Assembly: GCF_002127265.1 (NCBI RefSeq)
Contig: NZ_NFUU01000001.1
Location: 930,001-994,000, forward strand
Length of the DNA: 64,000 nt
From: Hydrogenophaga sp. IBVHS1
Lineage (GTDB): Bacteria > Pseudomonadota > Gammaproteobacteria > Burkholderiales > Burkholderiaceae_C
Direction: 5' to 3'
This document shows, piece by piece, positions 7,960 to 16,420 of this stretch (positions are counted from its first letter, which is position 1; every line of letters starts with the position of its first letter). The position numbers were made by a program, and so were the translations under genes. The notes beneath the pieces are model-generated. The model was not told where the DNA came from. It searched no databases and saw nothing but the letters and a program-made list of their open reading frames with translations.

Positions 7960-9174
7960 TCAGTGCACCGGGGGCACCCGCCGACCGAGGGCGCCCGCAA
8001 ACGCCCAGCCCGCCACTGCCAGGCCAGCCGCTGCCGCTGCCAGCATCGGCACGTAGCCCAGGTGGTCGACCGACCAGCCCGCGAGCGTGACGCCCAGCGC
8101 CTGACCGGCGAAAAGGCAGAAGGCGAACAGCGCCACGGCGGTGCCGCGCGAGGCAGGCGCCATCTGCGTCGCATGGGTTTGCAGCGTGTTGTGGAACAGG
8201 TAGGTGCCGAAGCCCATGAGCAGCGCGATGGGGCCGGCAGCGAACCACCACGGCGAGAGCCAGAGCGCAAGGAAGGTGGCGCTCATGAGCACACCGCCCA
8301 GCAGCACCATGCGCCGCTCACCGAGCGTGGCCACGAGGCGCCGCGCGCTCACGGCATACACCAGGCCACCCACCGCGTACAGCGCGATCAGGCCCGAGGC
8401 CACCGCCAGCGTGAGGCCGTGGCGGTGGTGCAGGTAGGTGGGCAGGAAAGCCATCGGACCGAGCAGAAAAATGCCTTCAGCGCCCACGGCCAGCAACACC
8501 CGGCGCGCCCAGGGCACCTGCAGCACCGACCACAGATCACGGCCGAAATGGCCGCGCCCCGTGCTGGCGCTGCGCGCTGGCGCCGGCATGCGGCGCACGC
8601 GCCGCAGCAGCAAGGTGGCCACCAAGGCGAAGCCCACGGCCAGCGTGAAGAAAGCGCCGCGCCAGCCGGCCGCGAGATCGGCGAAGAGTCCGCCAGCCAA
8701 CTGGCCCGCCATCATTCCCGAGAGCGTGCCGGTGAGGAACCGCGCCAGCGTGGCCTGGCGCTGTGCATACGGCACGTTGTCGCCGATCCAGGCCATGGCC
8801 AGCGGTATCACGCCGGCTGCTGCCATGCCCCAGAGCATGCGGGTCCATACCAGCGCATCAAAACCCGGGGCGAGCGCAGAGGCGGCGGCCCCGCCCGCGC
8901 AGCCGAACAGCGCCGCGCACATCAGGCGCGCCTTGCCGTAGCGGTCGCCCAGCGGTCCAAACACCAGTTGCATCAGCCCATAGGCCACTGCGAAACTGAT
9001 GACCACCTGGCTGGCTGCGCCGGGCGTGATCGTGAAATCGCGCGCGAGGCGCGGCAGCAGACCGTCGCACACACGCAGGGCCGCGCCGCTGAAGAACGCG
9101 GCACACGCCAGCAGAACAATGGTGCTGTCGCGCTCGGCTTCGAGCGCGGCGGGCGAGCCTGGCTCGGCGTTCAA
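7960..9174 (-). CDS. MFS transporter (drug/substrate exporter type)
   Basis: A 404-residue major facilitator with twelve predicted membrane spans. It shows the loop motif GPLGDRYGKARL and the segment WIGDNVPYAQRQATLARFL, typical of the AraJ/Bcr-like families. The start is not obvious. A TTG at 9172-9174 overlaps the stop of the upstream racemase (TTGA) and gives a protein beginning just before the first helix, so I use it; longer starts would lie wholly inside the racemase gene. It is the last gene of the operon starting at 12557 and may move the substrate or a toxic intermediate. Confidence 0.82.
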   Translation of the reverse strand: MNAEPGSPAALEAERDSTIVLLACAAFFSGAALRVCDGLLPRLARDFTITPGAASQVVISFAVAYGLMQLVFGPLGDRYGKARLMCAALFGCAGGAAASALAPGFDALVWTRMLWGMAAAGVIPLAMAWIGDNVPYAQRQATLARFLTGTLSGMMAGQLAGGLFADLAAGWRGAFFTLAVGFALVATLLLRRVRRMPAPARSASTGRGHFGRDLWSVLQVPWARRVLLAVGAEGIFLLGPMAFLPTYLHHRHGLTLAVASGLIALYAVGGLVYAVSARRLVATLGERRMVLLGGVLMSATFLALWLSPWWFAAGPIALLMGFGTYLFHNTLQTHATQMAPASRGTAVALFAFCLFAGQALGVTLAGWSVDHLGYVPMLAAAAAGLAVAGWAFAGALGRRVPPVH

Positions 9175-10271
9175 CTCCAGCGCGCCCGCACCGCCTGCGC
9201 CGTGACGGCGGCAGACGGCGTGGGGCCCTGGATGGCCGATGGCGTGCGCGAGAAACGCGGCGCTGGTGCAGGGTGGCTCACGCCCTCGACGTCGACAAAC
9301 GCCTGGCGCGCCACGTTGTGCGGGTGTTGCGGCACTTCGCTCAAGGGCAGCACCGGCGCGAAGCAGACGTCGGTACCTTCCAGCAAGGCGACCCATTCGT
9401 CGCGCGTCTTGCTGCGGAAGATGCGCTCGAACTCGGTGTGCATCTCGGGCCAGCGTGCGCGGTCGAGCTGGGCATCGCGCAGGGCAGCAGGCAGGCCCAC
9501 GCGTTCGCACAGGTCCTTGAAGAACTGCGGTTCGATCGAGCCGATGCTGATGTACTGGCCATCGGCGGTCTCGAAGGTGCGGTAGTAGGGCGCTCCGCCG
9601 TCCAGCCCGTTGCTGCCGCGTTCTTCCTTGAAGAGGCCGCGCCGGGCGTGCGACACAAAGTTGCTCATGAGCGAGATCACGCCATCGGACATCGCCGCGT
9701 CCACCACCTGGCCCTGCCCGGAACGTTTCGCTTCGTGCAGCGCGGCGAGGATGCCGACGATCAGGTACAGGCTGCCACCGCCGTAGTCGCCCACCAGGTT
9801 CAGCGGCGGCACCGGCGCGCCACCGGCCGGGCCGATGGCGTGCAGCGCGCCCGCGATCGAGATGTAGTTGAGGTCGTGGCCGGCCGCCTGCGCCAGCGGG
9901 CCGTGCTGGCCCCAGCCCGTCATGCGGCCATACACCAGACGCGGATTGCGCGCGGCCACCACGTCGGGCCCGAAGCCCAGGCGCTCCATCACGCCCGGGC
10001 GAAAGCCCTCGATCAGCACGTCGGCCTGCTCCAGCAGCGCCATCACGTCCTCGCGCGCAGCGGGGTCCTTCAAATCGGCCAGCACCACGCTGCGACCGCG
10101 TCCGGTGATGTTGTTGCGGTCGCCCAGTTTTCGGGTCGGTCGGTCGATGGTGACGACGTCTGCACCCATGTCGGAGAGCAGCATGCAGGCAAATGGCCCC
10201 GGGCCGATGCCGGCGAATTCGACGACGCGAAGGCCGGCCAGCGGGCCTTTGGCGGTGGAGGGTGTGGTCAT
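9171..10271 (-). CDS. alpha-methylacyl-CoA racemase (CaiB/BaiF family III)
   Basis: A 366-residue family III CoA-transferase-fold enzyme. It has the features of alpha-methylacyl-CoA racemases rather than transferases: GHDLNY around His132, Asp162 in NLVGDYGGGSLYL, and the LDGGAPYYRTFETADGQY block near residue 230. In mycobacterial MCR the equivalent His/Asp pair exchanges the alpha proton of 2-methylacyl-CoA. Its presence implies an alpha-methyl-branched acyl chain in the pathway, as in isoprenoid or steroid side-chain degradation. It lies between a membrane permease gene and an MFS gene in the 12557 operon. Confidence 0.88.
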   Translation of the reverse strand: MTTPSTAKGPLAGLRVVEFAGIGPGPFACMLLSDMGADVVTIDRPTRKLGDRNNITGRGRSVVLADLKDPAAREDVMALLEQADVLIEGFRPGVMERLGFGPDVVAARNPRLVYGRMTGWGQHGPLAQAAGHDLNYISIAGALHAIGPAGGAPVPPLNLVGDYGGGSLYLIVGILAALHEAKRSGQGQVVDAAMSDGVISLMSNFVSHARRGLFKEERGSNGLDGGAPYYRTFETADGQYISIGSIEPQFFKDLCERVGLPAALRDAQLDRARWPEMHTEFERIFRSKTRDEWVALLEGTDVCFAPVLPLSEVPQHPHNVARQAFVDVEGVSHPAPAPRFSRTPSAIQGPTPSAAVTAQAVRARWS

Positions 10272-10299
10272 GGGCGAAGTCCTTTCAGGGTGCAGAGGT

Positions 10300-11715
10300 T
10301 CAACCAGCGCCGCGAACGACCGTGGCGATGGTACCGAGGAACAGGATGGCCAGGCCGAGGTAGATCACGGCGAAGCCACGGTTGAGGTTCACGGTGACGG
10401 CGGTCACCGAGTAACCGGAATAGCGGTGCGCCATCAGCGCAATCATGGAGAACGGCGTGGCATAGCTCGCCACCCCCCACGACACCAGGATGGCCGCCAT
10501 GTGCACCGTCACGGGCAGGCCCACCATGGCGGGCGGCAGGGCCGTGCCCACCAGCACCACCGTCAGCACCGGGTGCACCGCGAGAAAGGCCAGGCCGATG
10601 ATGATGGCCATGAGCGCAAAGCAGGCCAGGAACGGTGAAGTAGCCAGCACCGTGCCCATGGCGCTGGTCCAGGCTGCGGGGATCACACTGGCGATCACGG
10701 TGCCGCCGCAGCCGGCCGCCATGAAGAGCGCCACCTCGCCCGCCAGGGCCGGCAGCTTCCGGTAGTCCTCGCGAAGCCGGCCGCGAGCCTGTTTCAGCCG
10801 GGCAGGCCCTTCGGCCTGCAGCGCATGCAGCACGAGCACGGCCAGGGGAATCAGCAGCACGATGCCGGCAACCACCGCCACCTGCAGTGCGTGCGCCAGT
10901 GCAATCACCGCCGCCAGAAAGACCGCCATGGCCACCAGCATGGGCACCAGCGCGCGGTACAGCGGGGCGCGCGGCATGGGCTGCGGAGAAGCCAGCGTTC
11001 GGTGGCGCAGGCGTCGCATTTCGAGCAACGAGCCCAGCACGATGGAGCAGCCCGCCAGCGCCAGACAGAGCGGCACCACCGTGGCCCAGGTCAGGCCCGG
11101 GTAGAGCGCCAGCAAGATGGTGACATTGCTGAACATGGGGCTCCACATGGTGGCCGCCGCGAAGCTGCGCATGATGGCGGCCAGCATCGACAGGCGATCC
11201 TCTTCCACCAGCACTTCGCCCTTGGACGCCATGTCCATCAGCATGCTCACACCGGCCAGTCCCATCAACCCACCGAAGAGCTGGCAGGCCAGCGAGACCA
11301 GCAGGTAGCGGCTGCGCATGCCGGTGGCCAGCAGGTGGCTCGCCACCACGCCGGTCTGGGGTGCGGCGAGCGCGGCGCGCGCCATCAGGGTCACCGATGA
11401 AATGATGGACGCCATGAGCCCACCAATGGCAACACCCTTGCTGAGGCTCTCGCCGGGGGATGCTGCGAACGGCAGCAGCAACACCGTGATCGCTCCCAGC
11501 GCCAGCGAGACCCGACGGATGCTCGGCGGCAGGCGCCAGCGCTCGCGAAACAGGAAGACAGCGGCGGCCACGCCCACCAGCGCCACGGCGCCGGGGTGCG
11601 GATGGAACAGGTTGAACAGCGTGCCGGCCATCATCGCCACCAGCAGCAGGGCGCTCCTGGCCGATCGTTTCGCCTCCGCCTCGGGTGAACCGGACGCCTC
11701 CACGGGAGAACTCAC
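10300..11715 (-). CDS. multi-pass membrane permease, ion-transporter-like
   Basis: A 471-residue integral membrane protein with roughly twelve to fourteen hydrophobic segments and a central charged loop around residues 300-325 (EGPARLKQARGRLREDY). The repeated membrane stretches with GG, PP and TS motifs resemble the ion-transporter/CitM-DctM class, but I do not recognise a precise family. Its start overlaps the stop of the upstream repeat protein by 4 bases, so the two are coupled and may act together. Uptake of an organic anion is the simplest guess. Confidence 0.75.
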   Translation of the reverse strand: MSSPVEASGSPEAEAKRSARSALLLVAMMAGTLFNLFHPHPGAVALVGVAAAVFLFRERWRLPPSIRRVSLALGAITVLLLPFAASPGESLSKGVAIGGLMASIISSVTLMARAALAAPQTGVVASHLLATGMRSRYLLVSLACQLFGGLMGLAGVSMLMDMASKGEVLVEEDRLSMLAAIMRSFAAATMWSPMFSNVTILLALYPGLTWATVVPLCLALAGCSIVLGSLLEMRRLRHRTLASPQPMPRAPLYRALVPMLVAMAVFLAAVIALAHALQVAVVAGIVLLIPLAVLVLHALQAEGPARLKQARGRLREDYRKLPALAGEVALFMAAGCGGTVIASVIPAAWTSAMGTVLATSPFLACFALMAIIIGLAFLAVHPVLTVVLVGTALPPAMVGLPVTVHMAAILVSWGVASYATPFSMIALMAHRYSGYSVTAVTVNLNRGFAVIYLGLAILFLGTIATVVRGAG

Positions 11716-12557
11716 TCCAGCAGCAGCAGCGCTGCCTCCTTCGCGCTCTGACCCACCTTGACGCCCTTGGCGCGGGCCGGCTGGTTACAGGCGCTGATGA
11801 CACCGTCGAAGTAGGTGCTCTGGCCGTCGCCCATGCGGGCTGTGAGCGCGCTCACCGAGGCGCCCGGAATGCCATCGGGCTCGACCGCTTCCAGTGCGGA
11901 CAGGCCGGAGTTGTTCTTACCCACGCCACCGTCGGAGCAGATGAAGGCCCAGGGACGGTAGTCGCGGAAATAGCCCACCACGCTGCGGCCGGTGTGGCCG
12001 GCGGTGCACAGCACGTTGCGGTTCTTGTCTTCGGGCAGGGCGTAGGCAATGGAGTCGGTGCAGACGATGCTGCGACCGCTGGCGGCGGTGTGGATCACAC
12101 GGCGGCGGGTGGGCTCGAACACGGCAGGCTTCTTCTCGCCGGTCTGCAGGAAGCGCGCGGCGTCGCTGGCTTTCATGCCGGGTTCGATGCCCAGCGCCTG
12201 CGCTGCGTCGTTCACGCGGCTGACGATGCCGTTGTCGTAGAGGTCGCTGCCATTGCCCATCTCGGCGGTCATCACATCCACCGCTGCGGCGGGCACGCCC
12301 AGGGCTTCGTAGTACCACAGACCGGCGATGCCGGCGCCGTCCTTGCCGATGGCGCAATCGAGCCCGATCACCGCGCTGGGCTTGGCCGACATGACCATGC
12401 GCGCACAAAGCACCCCGCTGTACGACGCGTTGACCACGACATCCCCCTGGGTGGCAGGCTCGGCTGCCACGAAGGACTCCACGTAAGTGGCCGAGTCGAA
12501 GACGAGCACACGGCCCTGAGGGTTGTTGACGATGCGGGGGGAATGGGTGGATGCCAT
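11712..12557 (-). CDS. protein of unknown function made of two tandem homologous halves
   Basis: A 281-residue soluble protein with no signal peptide or membrane span; I do not recognise the family. It consists of an internal duplication. Residues 64-139 align nearly without gaps with residues 206-281: IGLDCAIGKDGAG with ICSDGGVGKNNSG, AEMGNGSDLYDNGIVS with ARMGDGQSTYFDGVIS, and each ends in an Ala/Leu-rich helix. The segments before these cores (about 15-60 and 152-205) also look related. The conserved Asp, Lys and MG(N/D)G motifs might form an active or ligand site. It leads the operon with a permease, a racemase and an MFS transporter, divergent from the GntR gene and with an operator between. 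Confidence 0.82.
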   Translation of the reverse strand: MASTHSPRIVNNPQGRVLVFDSATYVESFVAAEPATQGDVVVNASYSGVLCARMVMSAKPSAVIGLDCAIGKDGAGIAGLWYYEALGVPAAAVDVMTAEMGNGSDLYDNGIVSRVNDAAQALGIEPGMKASDAARFLQTGEKKPAVFEPTRRRVIHTAASGRSIVCTDSIAYALPEDKNRNVLCTAGHTGRSVVGYFRDYRPWAFICSDGGVGKNNSGLSALEAVEPDGIPGASVSALTARMGDGQSTYFDGVISACNQPARAKGVKVGQSAKEAALLLLE

Positions 12558-12625
12558 GCGAATTCCTTGATTGCGGGGGGTGTTCGAGGGTTCTGGAGTG
12601 GGTCGAAATCCGCTCCAAATGCTGT

Positions 12626-12640
12626 AATGGTAAGTCCATT
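12626..12640. promoter_or_regulatory. GntR/FadR-type operator, site 2
   Basis: AATGGTAAGTCCATT is a 15-base palindrome with one mismatch per arm pair. It lies in the 195-base gap between the divergent repeat-protein operon (12557) and the GntR gene (12753), so it fits autoregulation plus control of the operon. The rest of this gap shows only a weak TATGCT (12695-12700) as a possible -10 for the GntR gene. Confidence 0.62.
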
Positions 12641-12752
12641 CGAGGAAGTCGCTTTGCGGACGGGAATTGGGCAGGGCCCATCAACACGTACTGCTATGCT
12701 TTCACCCTCGCAGCCGCGACCCCGCGCGCGTGAGAACAGAGAGGAAGACCAC

Positions 12753-13595
12753 ATGGAGCCGACGCAGGATCTCGCATTCCAGCAAATCAAGACCCGCCGG
12801 GTGTTTGAGGAGATCTGCGAGCAGATCCGCAACCGCCTGAGTTCGGGCGCGCTCAAGCCCGGCGACAAACTGCCCGCCGAGCGCGAACTGGCGCTGGAGT
12901 TCAAGGTGAGCCGGCCCGCAGTGCGCGAGGCGCTGCGCACACTGGAGATCTCTGGGGTGGTCTTCCTGCAGAAAGGGGTCAAGGGCGGCACGTTCATTCG
13001 CGACGGCAACCCCGCCATGCTCACGCAGTCGCTGCAGGACCTGATGTTCCTCGGCCGTGTGACGCTGCGCAGTCTGGCCGAAGCGCGCGTGCTCATCAAC
13101 GGCATGGTCATGCGCCTGGCCTGCGAGCGCGCCACCGAAGAAGACTTCCAGGCCATCGAGCAAAACATCGCGTACATCGAAAGCAGCGATGACATCCTGC
13201 ACCGCGCCAACGCAGGCGTGATGTTCTTCCGCCTGATCGCCAAGGCCACTCGCAACGAAGTGCTGATGATGCTGGTGGATTCGCTCAGCGACATCATCCG
13301 CGTGGTGATCGATCGCACCGGCCGCGTGGCCCGTCCCGAGCTGGTGTCCGTGCGCAAGCGAATCGTCAAGGCCATGCGCGCGCGCGATGCGGATACCGCC
13401 ATCAAGCACATGAATGAATACCTCTCGGTGGTGCACGAGGGCATGGACGCCGATCCGATCGAATTGGTGCGCCCGGGACGCACGGTGGCGGCCGTGGCGA
13501 AAGACGCTCTTCCCCTGAGCAAGGGGCGAGCCAAGCCAGTGGCCAAGAGCGCGGCCAAGCCGGCCAAGCCTTCAGCCCGCACGGCGGCGCGCTGA
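12753..13595 (+). CDS. GntR family regulator, FadR/FCD subfamily
   Basis: A 280-residue regulator. The ATG at 12753 follows GAGGAAG. Residues 15-85 form the winged helix with the usual LPAERELA and SRPAVREALRTLE motifs. Residues 86-228 are an all-helical FCD sensor domain. The metal-binding histidines typical of FCD domains are not visible (FFRLIAKATRN in place of FHxxLAxATHN), so an acyl-CoA-like ligand bound without metal is possible. Residues 250-280 form a Lys/Ala/Pro-rich tail that is probably disordered and DNA-binding. It is the likely regulator of the five TGGTNNNACCA-type operators. Its FCD part is strikingly like that fused to the flavin reductase at 20978. Confidence 0.93.
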   Translation: MEPTQDLAFQQIKTRRVFEEICEQIRNRLSSGALKPGDKLPAERELALEFKVSRPAVREALRTLEISGVVFLQKGVKGGTFIRDGNPAMLTQSLQDLMFLGRVTLRSLAEARVLINGMVMRLACERATEEDFQAIEQNIAYIESSDDILHRANAGVMFFRLIAKATRNEVLMMLVDSLSDIIRVVIDRTGRVARPELVSVRKRIVKAMRARDADTAIKHMNEYLSVVHEGMDADPIELVRPGRTVAAVAKDALPLSKGRAKPVAKSAAKPAKPSARTAAR

Positions 13596-13639
13596 AGGCA
13601 GGCGGCCGCGCGCCGCCTGGTTTCGCGCCCGCCCAGGTG

Positions 13640-13656
13640 AGCCCTCGTGGGCTTTT
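13640..13656 (+). terminator. candidate Rho-independent terminator of the GntR gene
   Basis: AGCCC-TCGT-GGGCT followed by a short T run, 45 bases past the GntR stop. The stem is only five base pairs, so strength is uncertain. Confidence 0.45.
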
Positions 13657-13678
13657 CGCTGGATCTTTCGTGCCTTGC

Positions 13679-13706
13679 TTGACAAGGGGTTTTCGGCACA
13701 TATAAT
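13679..13706 (+). promoter_or_regulatory. near-perfect sigma70 promoter of the 13760 operon
   Basis: TTGACA (13679-13684) and TATAAT (13701-13706) both match consensus exactly, with a 16-base spacer. The perfect palindrome at 13704-13718 overlaps the end of the -10 element, an arrangement expected for a strong promoter held off by a repressor until inducer appears. Confidence 0.85.
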
Positions 13707-13718
13707 GGTCATACCATT
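13704..13718. promoter_or_regulatory. GntR/FadR-type operator, site 3 (perfect)
   Basis: AATGGTCATACCATT is a perfect 15-base inverted repeat containing the FadR-subfamily core TGGTNNNACCA. It overlaps the -10 element of the promoter at 13679-13706. It is the best of the five related sites and defines the motif. Confidence 0.78.
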
Positions 13719-13759
13719 TAAACCGAACCGTCGATCCACCACCACGAGGACCACACACC

Positions 13760-14992
13760 ATGAGCGAAATCGTCGTCAACGAAGCCAACCAATGGCGCCT
13801 GAACACCCCCGGCGCCACCGGTTGGGAAAAGTCACCCCAGCCGGGTGCCCCCAACAAGTACCTGATGGTGTCTTCGGACACCCACGCCAACGAGCCAGGC
13901 AACCTCTGGGCCGAGCGCATCGACGCCAAGTACAAGGACCGCCTGCCCAAGATGTGGATCGACGACAAGGGCATTCAGTGGCGCAAGATGGAGGCTTCCG
14001 AGCAGCCTGACCGCCTGGTGCTGGCACGCCTCGAAGGTGAAGACCTGGCCCGCTCCAGGGCCGGCGCCACGGCCACCGAGAAGGGGCCTTCCGTCGAGCA
14101 GCGCATCAAGGACCTGGAGATGGATGGCATCGATGGCGAGATCATTTTCCCGGGCAAGGGCCTGGGCATGTGGTACACGTTCGATCCCGATTTCGCGCAC
14201 GCTCAGTGCGAGGTGTACAACACGTGGGCCCACGAAACCTTCGGCGCCCACTTCGACCGCCTCTCGCCCGCCGCCGCGCTGGCCACCGGCAACATCGAAG
14301 CCACGCTGAAGGAAATCGACCGCTGCCTGAAGCTGGGTTTCCGCCACTTCACGCTGCCCTGCAAGCCGCTGTTCGGCCCGCCCAAGACCAACGAACTCAA
14401 TTACAACAAGATCGAGTTCGACCCGATGTGGGCGCGCTTCACCGAAGCCGACGTGCCGGTCACCTTCCACGTGTCCACCGGCAAGGACCCGCGCACCACG
14501 CGCGGCCTGGGTGGCGCGGTGGTGAACTACGTCGTGCACTCGCTCTCGCCCACGCTGGAGCCGCTGGTCAACATCTGCGCATCGGGCGTGGCCGAGCGCC
14601 ACCCCGAGCTGAAGTTCGGCAGCGTGGAAGCCGGTATCGGCTGGGTGCCATGGATGCTGGACGCCATGGACGAGGCTTACCTGAAGCACCACTTCTGGGT
14701 GAAGCCCAAGCTGAAAGCGCTGCCGTCTGACTTCTTCAAGGCCAAGGGTTTTGCCACCTTCGGCGAAGACCGCGCGGGTCTGTCACTGATGGAAGAGCAT
14801 GGTCTGCAGGACAACTTCATGTGGGCCAACGACTACCCGCACCACGAAGGTACCTGGCCGCATTCGGCCCAGGCCATCGAGCGCCAGATGGGTGGCATCA
14901 GCGAAGTCAGCCGTGCCAAGGTGCTGGGCCTGAACGCCGCCAAGGTGTTTGGCTTCAAGGAAATCCTGGCCAAGTACGAGGCCAAGGCCTGA
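13760..14992 (+). CDS. TIM-barrel amidohydrolase family protein
   Basis: A 410-residue member of the amidohydrolase-2 family. The N-terminal metal motif is degenerate (SSDTHANEP, only one histidine of HxH), FHVSTG follows mid-protein, and the late metal-binding Asp appears in ANDYPHHEGTWP. Such proteins cleave C-C bonds of beta-keto or ring intermediates, decarboxylate, or hydrolyse; the reaction here is not determined. It is the first gene behind the strong, operator-controlled promoter and is probably expressed highly on induction. The cupin gene follows after 14 bases. Confidence 0.88.
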   Translation: MSEIVVNEANQWRLNTPGATGWEKSPQPGAPNKYLMVSSDTHANEPGNLWAERIDAKYKDRLPKMWIDDKGIQWRKMEASEQPDRLVLARLEGEDLARSRAGATATEKGPSVEQRIKDLEMDGIDGEIIFPGKGLGMWYTFDPDFAHAQCEVYNTWAHETFGAHFDRLSPAAALATGNIEATLKEIDRCLKLGFRHFTLPCKPLFGPPKTNELNYNKIEFDPMWARFTEADVPVTFHVSTGKDPRTTRGLGGAVVNYVVHSLSPTLEPLVNICASGVAERHPELKFGSVEAGIGWVPWMLDAMDEAYLKHHFWVKPKLKALPSDFFKAKGFATFGEDRAGLSLMEEHGLQDNFMWANDYPHHEGTWPHSAQAIERQMGGISEVSRAKVLGLNAAKVFGFKEILAKYEAKA

Positions 14993-15006
14993 AGGTCCAG
15001 AGCGCC

Positions 15007-15408
15007 ATGAACGCCATCACGCCCTTCCATCCGCAGCACGACCAGCTCGGCGATGACGAGTCGCGCTATGTGGATGTGCAGAGCATTCCCTGGAAGCCCA
15101 CGCCCACGCCCGGCATCGACATGAAGGTGTTGATGCAGGACGAGAGCAGTGGCTTGCTGACAGCGCTGTTTCGCTGGAAGCCGGGCACGCAACTGCCGCT
15201 GCACGAGCATGTGGAGATCGAGCAGACCTATGTGCTCTCGGGCAGCATCGTGGACGACGAAGGCGAAGTGCGTGAGGGCGACTACGTGTGGCGCCCCAAG
15301 GGCAACCGGCATCTGGCGCGTTCGCCCAACGGCGCACTGGTGATCTCTTTCTTTCTCAAGCCCAACAAGTTCCTCGAAGGCGAGCACGCGGGCAAGGAAC
15401 TGAAGTAA
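15007..15408 (+). CDS. small cupin-domain protein
   Basis: A 133-residue single-domain cupin. Motif 1 is visible as GTQLPLHEHVEIEQTYVLSG, with the HxH and Glu metal ligands. Motif 2 is GDYVWRPKGNRHLARSPNG, with its histidine. The protein resembles ChrR-type and dioxygenase-like cupins, so it may be a metal-dependent oxygenase or isomerase acting on a pathway intermediate. It is second in the 13760 operon. Confidence 0.88.
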   Translation: MNAITPFHPQHDQLGDDESRYVDVQSIPWKPTPTPGIDMKVLMQDESSGLLTALFRWKPGTQLPLHEHVEIEQTYVLSGSIVDDEGEVREGDYVWRPKGNRHLARSPNGALVISFFLKPNKFLEGEHAGKELK

Positions 15409-15439
15409 TGCCGGAGCGCGGTGCCGGCTGGCCCGCTTC

Positions 15440-16420
15440 ATGACCAACCACTTGAGGGCGCTCATCGCCGGCTTCGCCGCGTCGATGGCGCTCGCCTGTT
15501 CGTTGGCGCAGGCCCAGCAGCCGGCTTTTCCGAACAAGCCGCTGCGCATCGTGGTGCCTTACGCCGCCGGGGGTTTGTCCGATATCCAGGTCCGCGCCAT
15601 CGCCGAACCGCTGGGGAAGTTGCTGGGCCAACCGGTGGTGGTGGACAACAAGCCCGGTGCGTCTGGTGCCATTGGCACGCAGGCCGTGGCAACCGCCGCG
15701 CCCGACGGCCACACCCTGGTTTTTGCCAACAACGGCTTCGTGATGACGCCGCACCTGAACAGAAATGCCGGCTACGACGCGTTGAGGGACTTCACGCCGG
15801 TTTCGCGGGTGAGCTCCACACCCATGGTGCTGCTGGTGAACAACGACGTGCCCGCCAGCACCATGACCGAGTTCATCGACTACATCCGTTACCAGCGAGC
15901 GCCGGTTGAGTACGGCTCGGTGGGCACGGCGTCCTTTGGCCACATGAGCATGGCGCTGCTGGCCCAGGCGGCCAGCATGAAGATGGTGCACGTGCCCTAC
16001 CGCGGGGAGGCGCCCTTGGTGCAGGCGTTGCGGGCCGGGCAGGTGCAGGCGCTGTTCACGCCACCTTCTCCTTTGATGATGGACGCGGTGAGGGCGCGGC
16101 AGGTCAGGTTGCTGGGGGTTGCTTCTGCCCGGCCCACGGCGATGTTGCCCGGGGTGAAGCCGATTGCCGACACGGTGCGCGGTTTTTCGGCTGAGGTGTG
16201 GTTCGGCCTTTTTGTGCCCAGCAGCACGCCGGTCGCACACATCGCGCGGCTCAACGAGGCGCTGGACAAGGTGCTGGCGCTGCCGGACATTCAGGCAAAG
16301 TTCGCCAGCGTCGGCGCGCTGGCCTCGCCCAGCACGCCGGCCGCCTTCCAGGAAATCACCCGCGCCGAGTCGGCCCGCTGGGCCAACCTGATCCGCACCA
16401 CGGGCTTGAAAGTCGAATGA
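15440..16420 (+). CDS. Bug-family tripartite tricarboxylate transporter solute-binding protein
   Basis: A 326-residue periplasmic protein with a signal peptide (hydrophobic segment at residues 7-25, cleavage near AQAQQ). It shows the Bug hallmarks KPLRIVVPYAAGG, NKPGASGAIG and the VPYRG segment. Bug proteins bind carboxylates and deliver them to TctA/TctB membrane subunits. No such subunits are in this window, so it is an orphan that may serve a distant transporter or sense the substrate. It is followed with a 4-base overlap by the flavoprotein gene. Confidence 0.93.
   Translation: MTNHLRALIAGFAASMALACSLAQAQQPAFPNKPLRIVVPYAAGGLSDIQVRAIAEPLGKLLGQPVVVDNKPGASGAIGTQAVATAAPDGHTLVFANNGFVMTPHLNRNAGYDALRDFTPVSRVSSTPMVLLVNNDVPASTMTEFIDYIRYQRAPVEYGSVGTASFGHMSMALLAQAASMKMVHVPYRGEAPLVQALRAGQVQALFTPPSPLMMDAVRARQVRLLGVASARPTAMLPGVKPIADTVRGFSAEVWFGLFVPSSTPVAHIARLNEALDKVLALPDIQAKFASVGALASPSTPAAFQEITRAESARWANLIRTTGLKVE

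Noticed and set aside
11685-12752. Long in-frame extension upstream of the GntR regulator
   Set aside because: It runs antisense through the repeat-protein gene and through the operator. The GntR family start at 12753 has a ribosome site and matches the family N-terminus.
13600-13618. GC-rich hairpin AGGCGGC/GCCGCCT after the GntR stop, as a terminator
   Set aside because: No T run follows. The weaker hairpin at 13640-13656 has a T run and is the better candidate.
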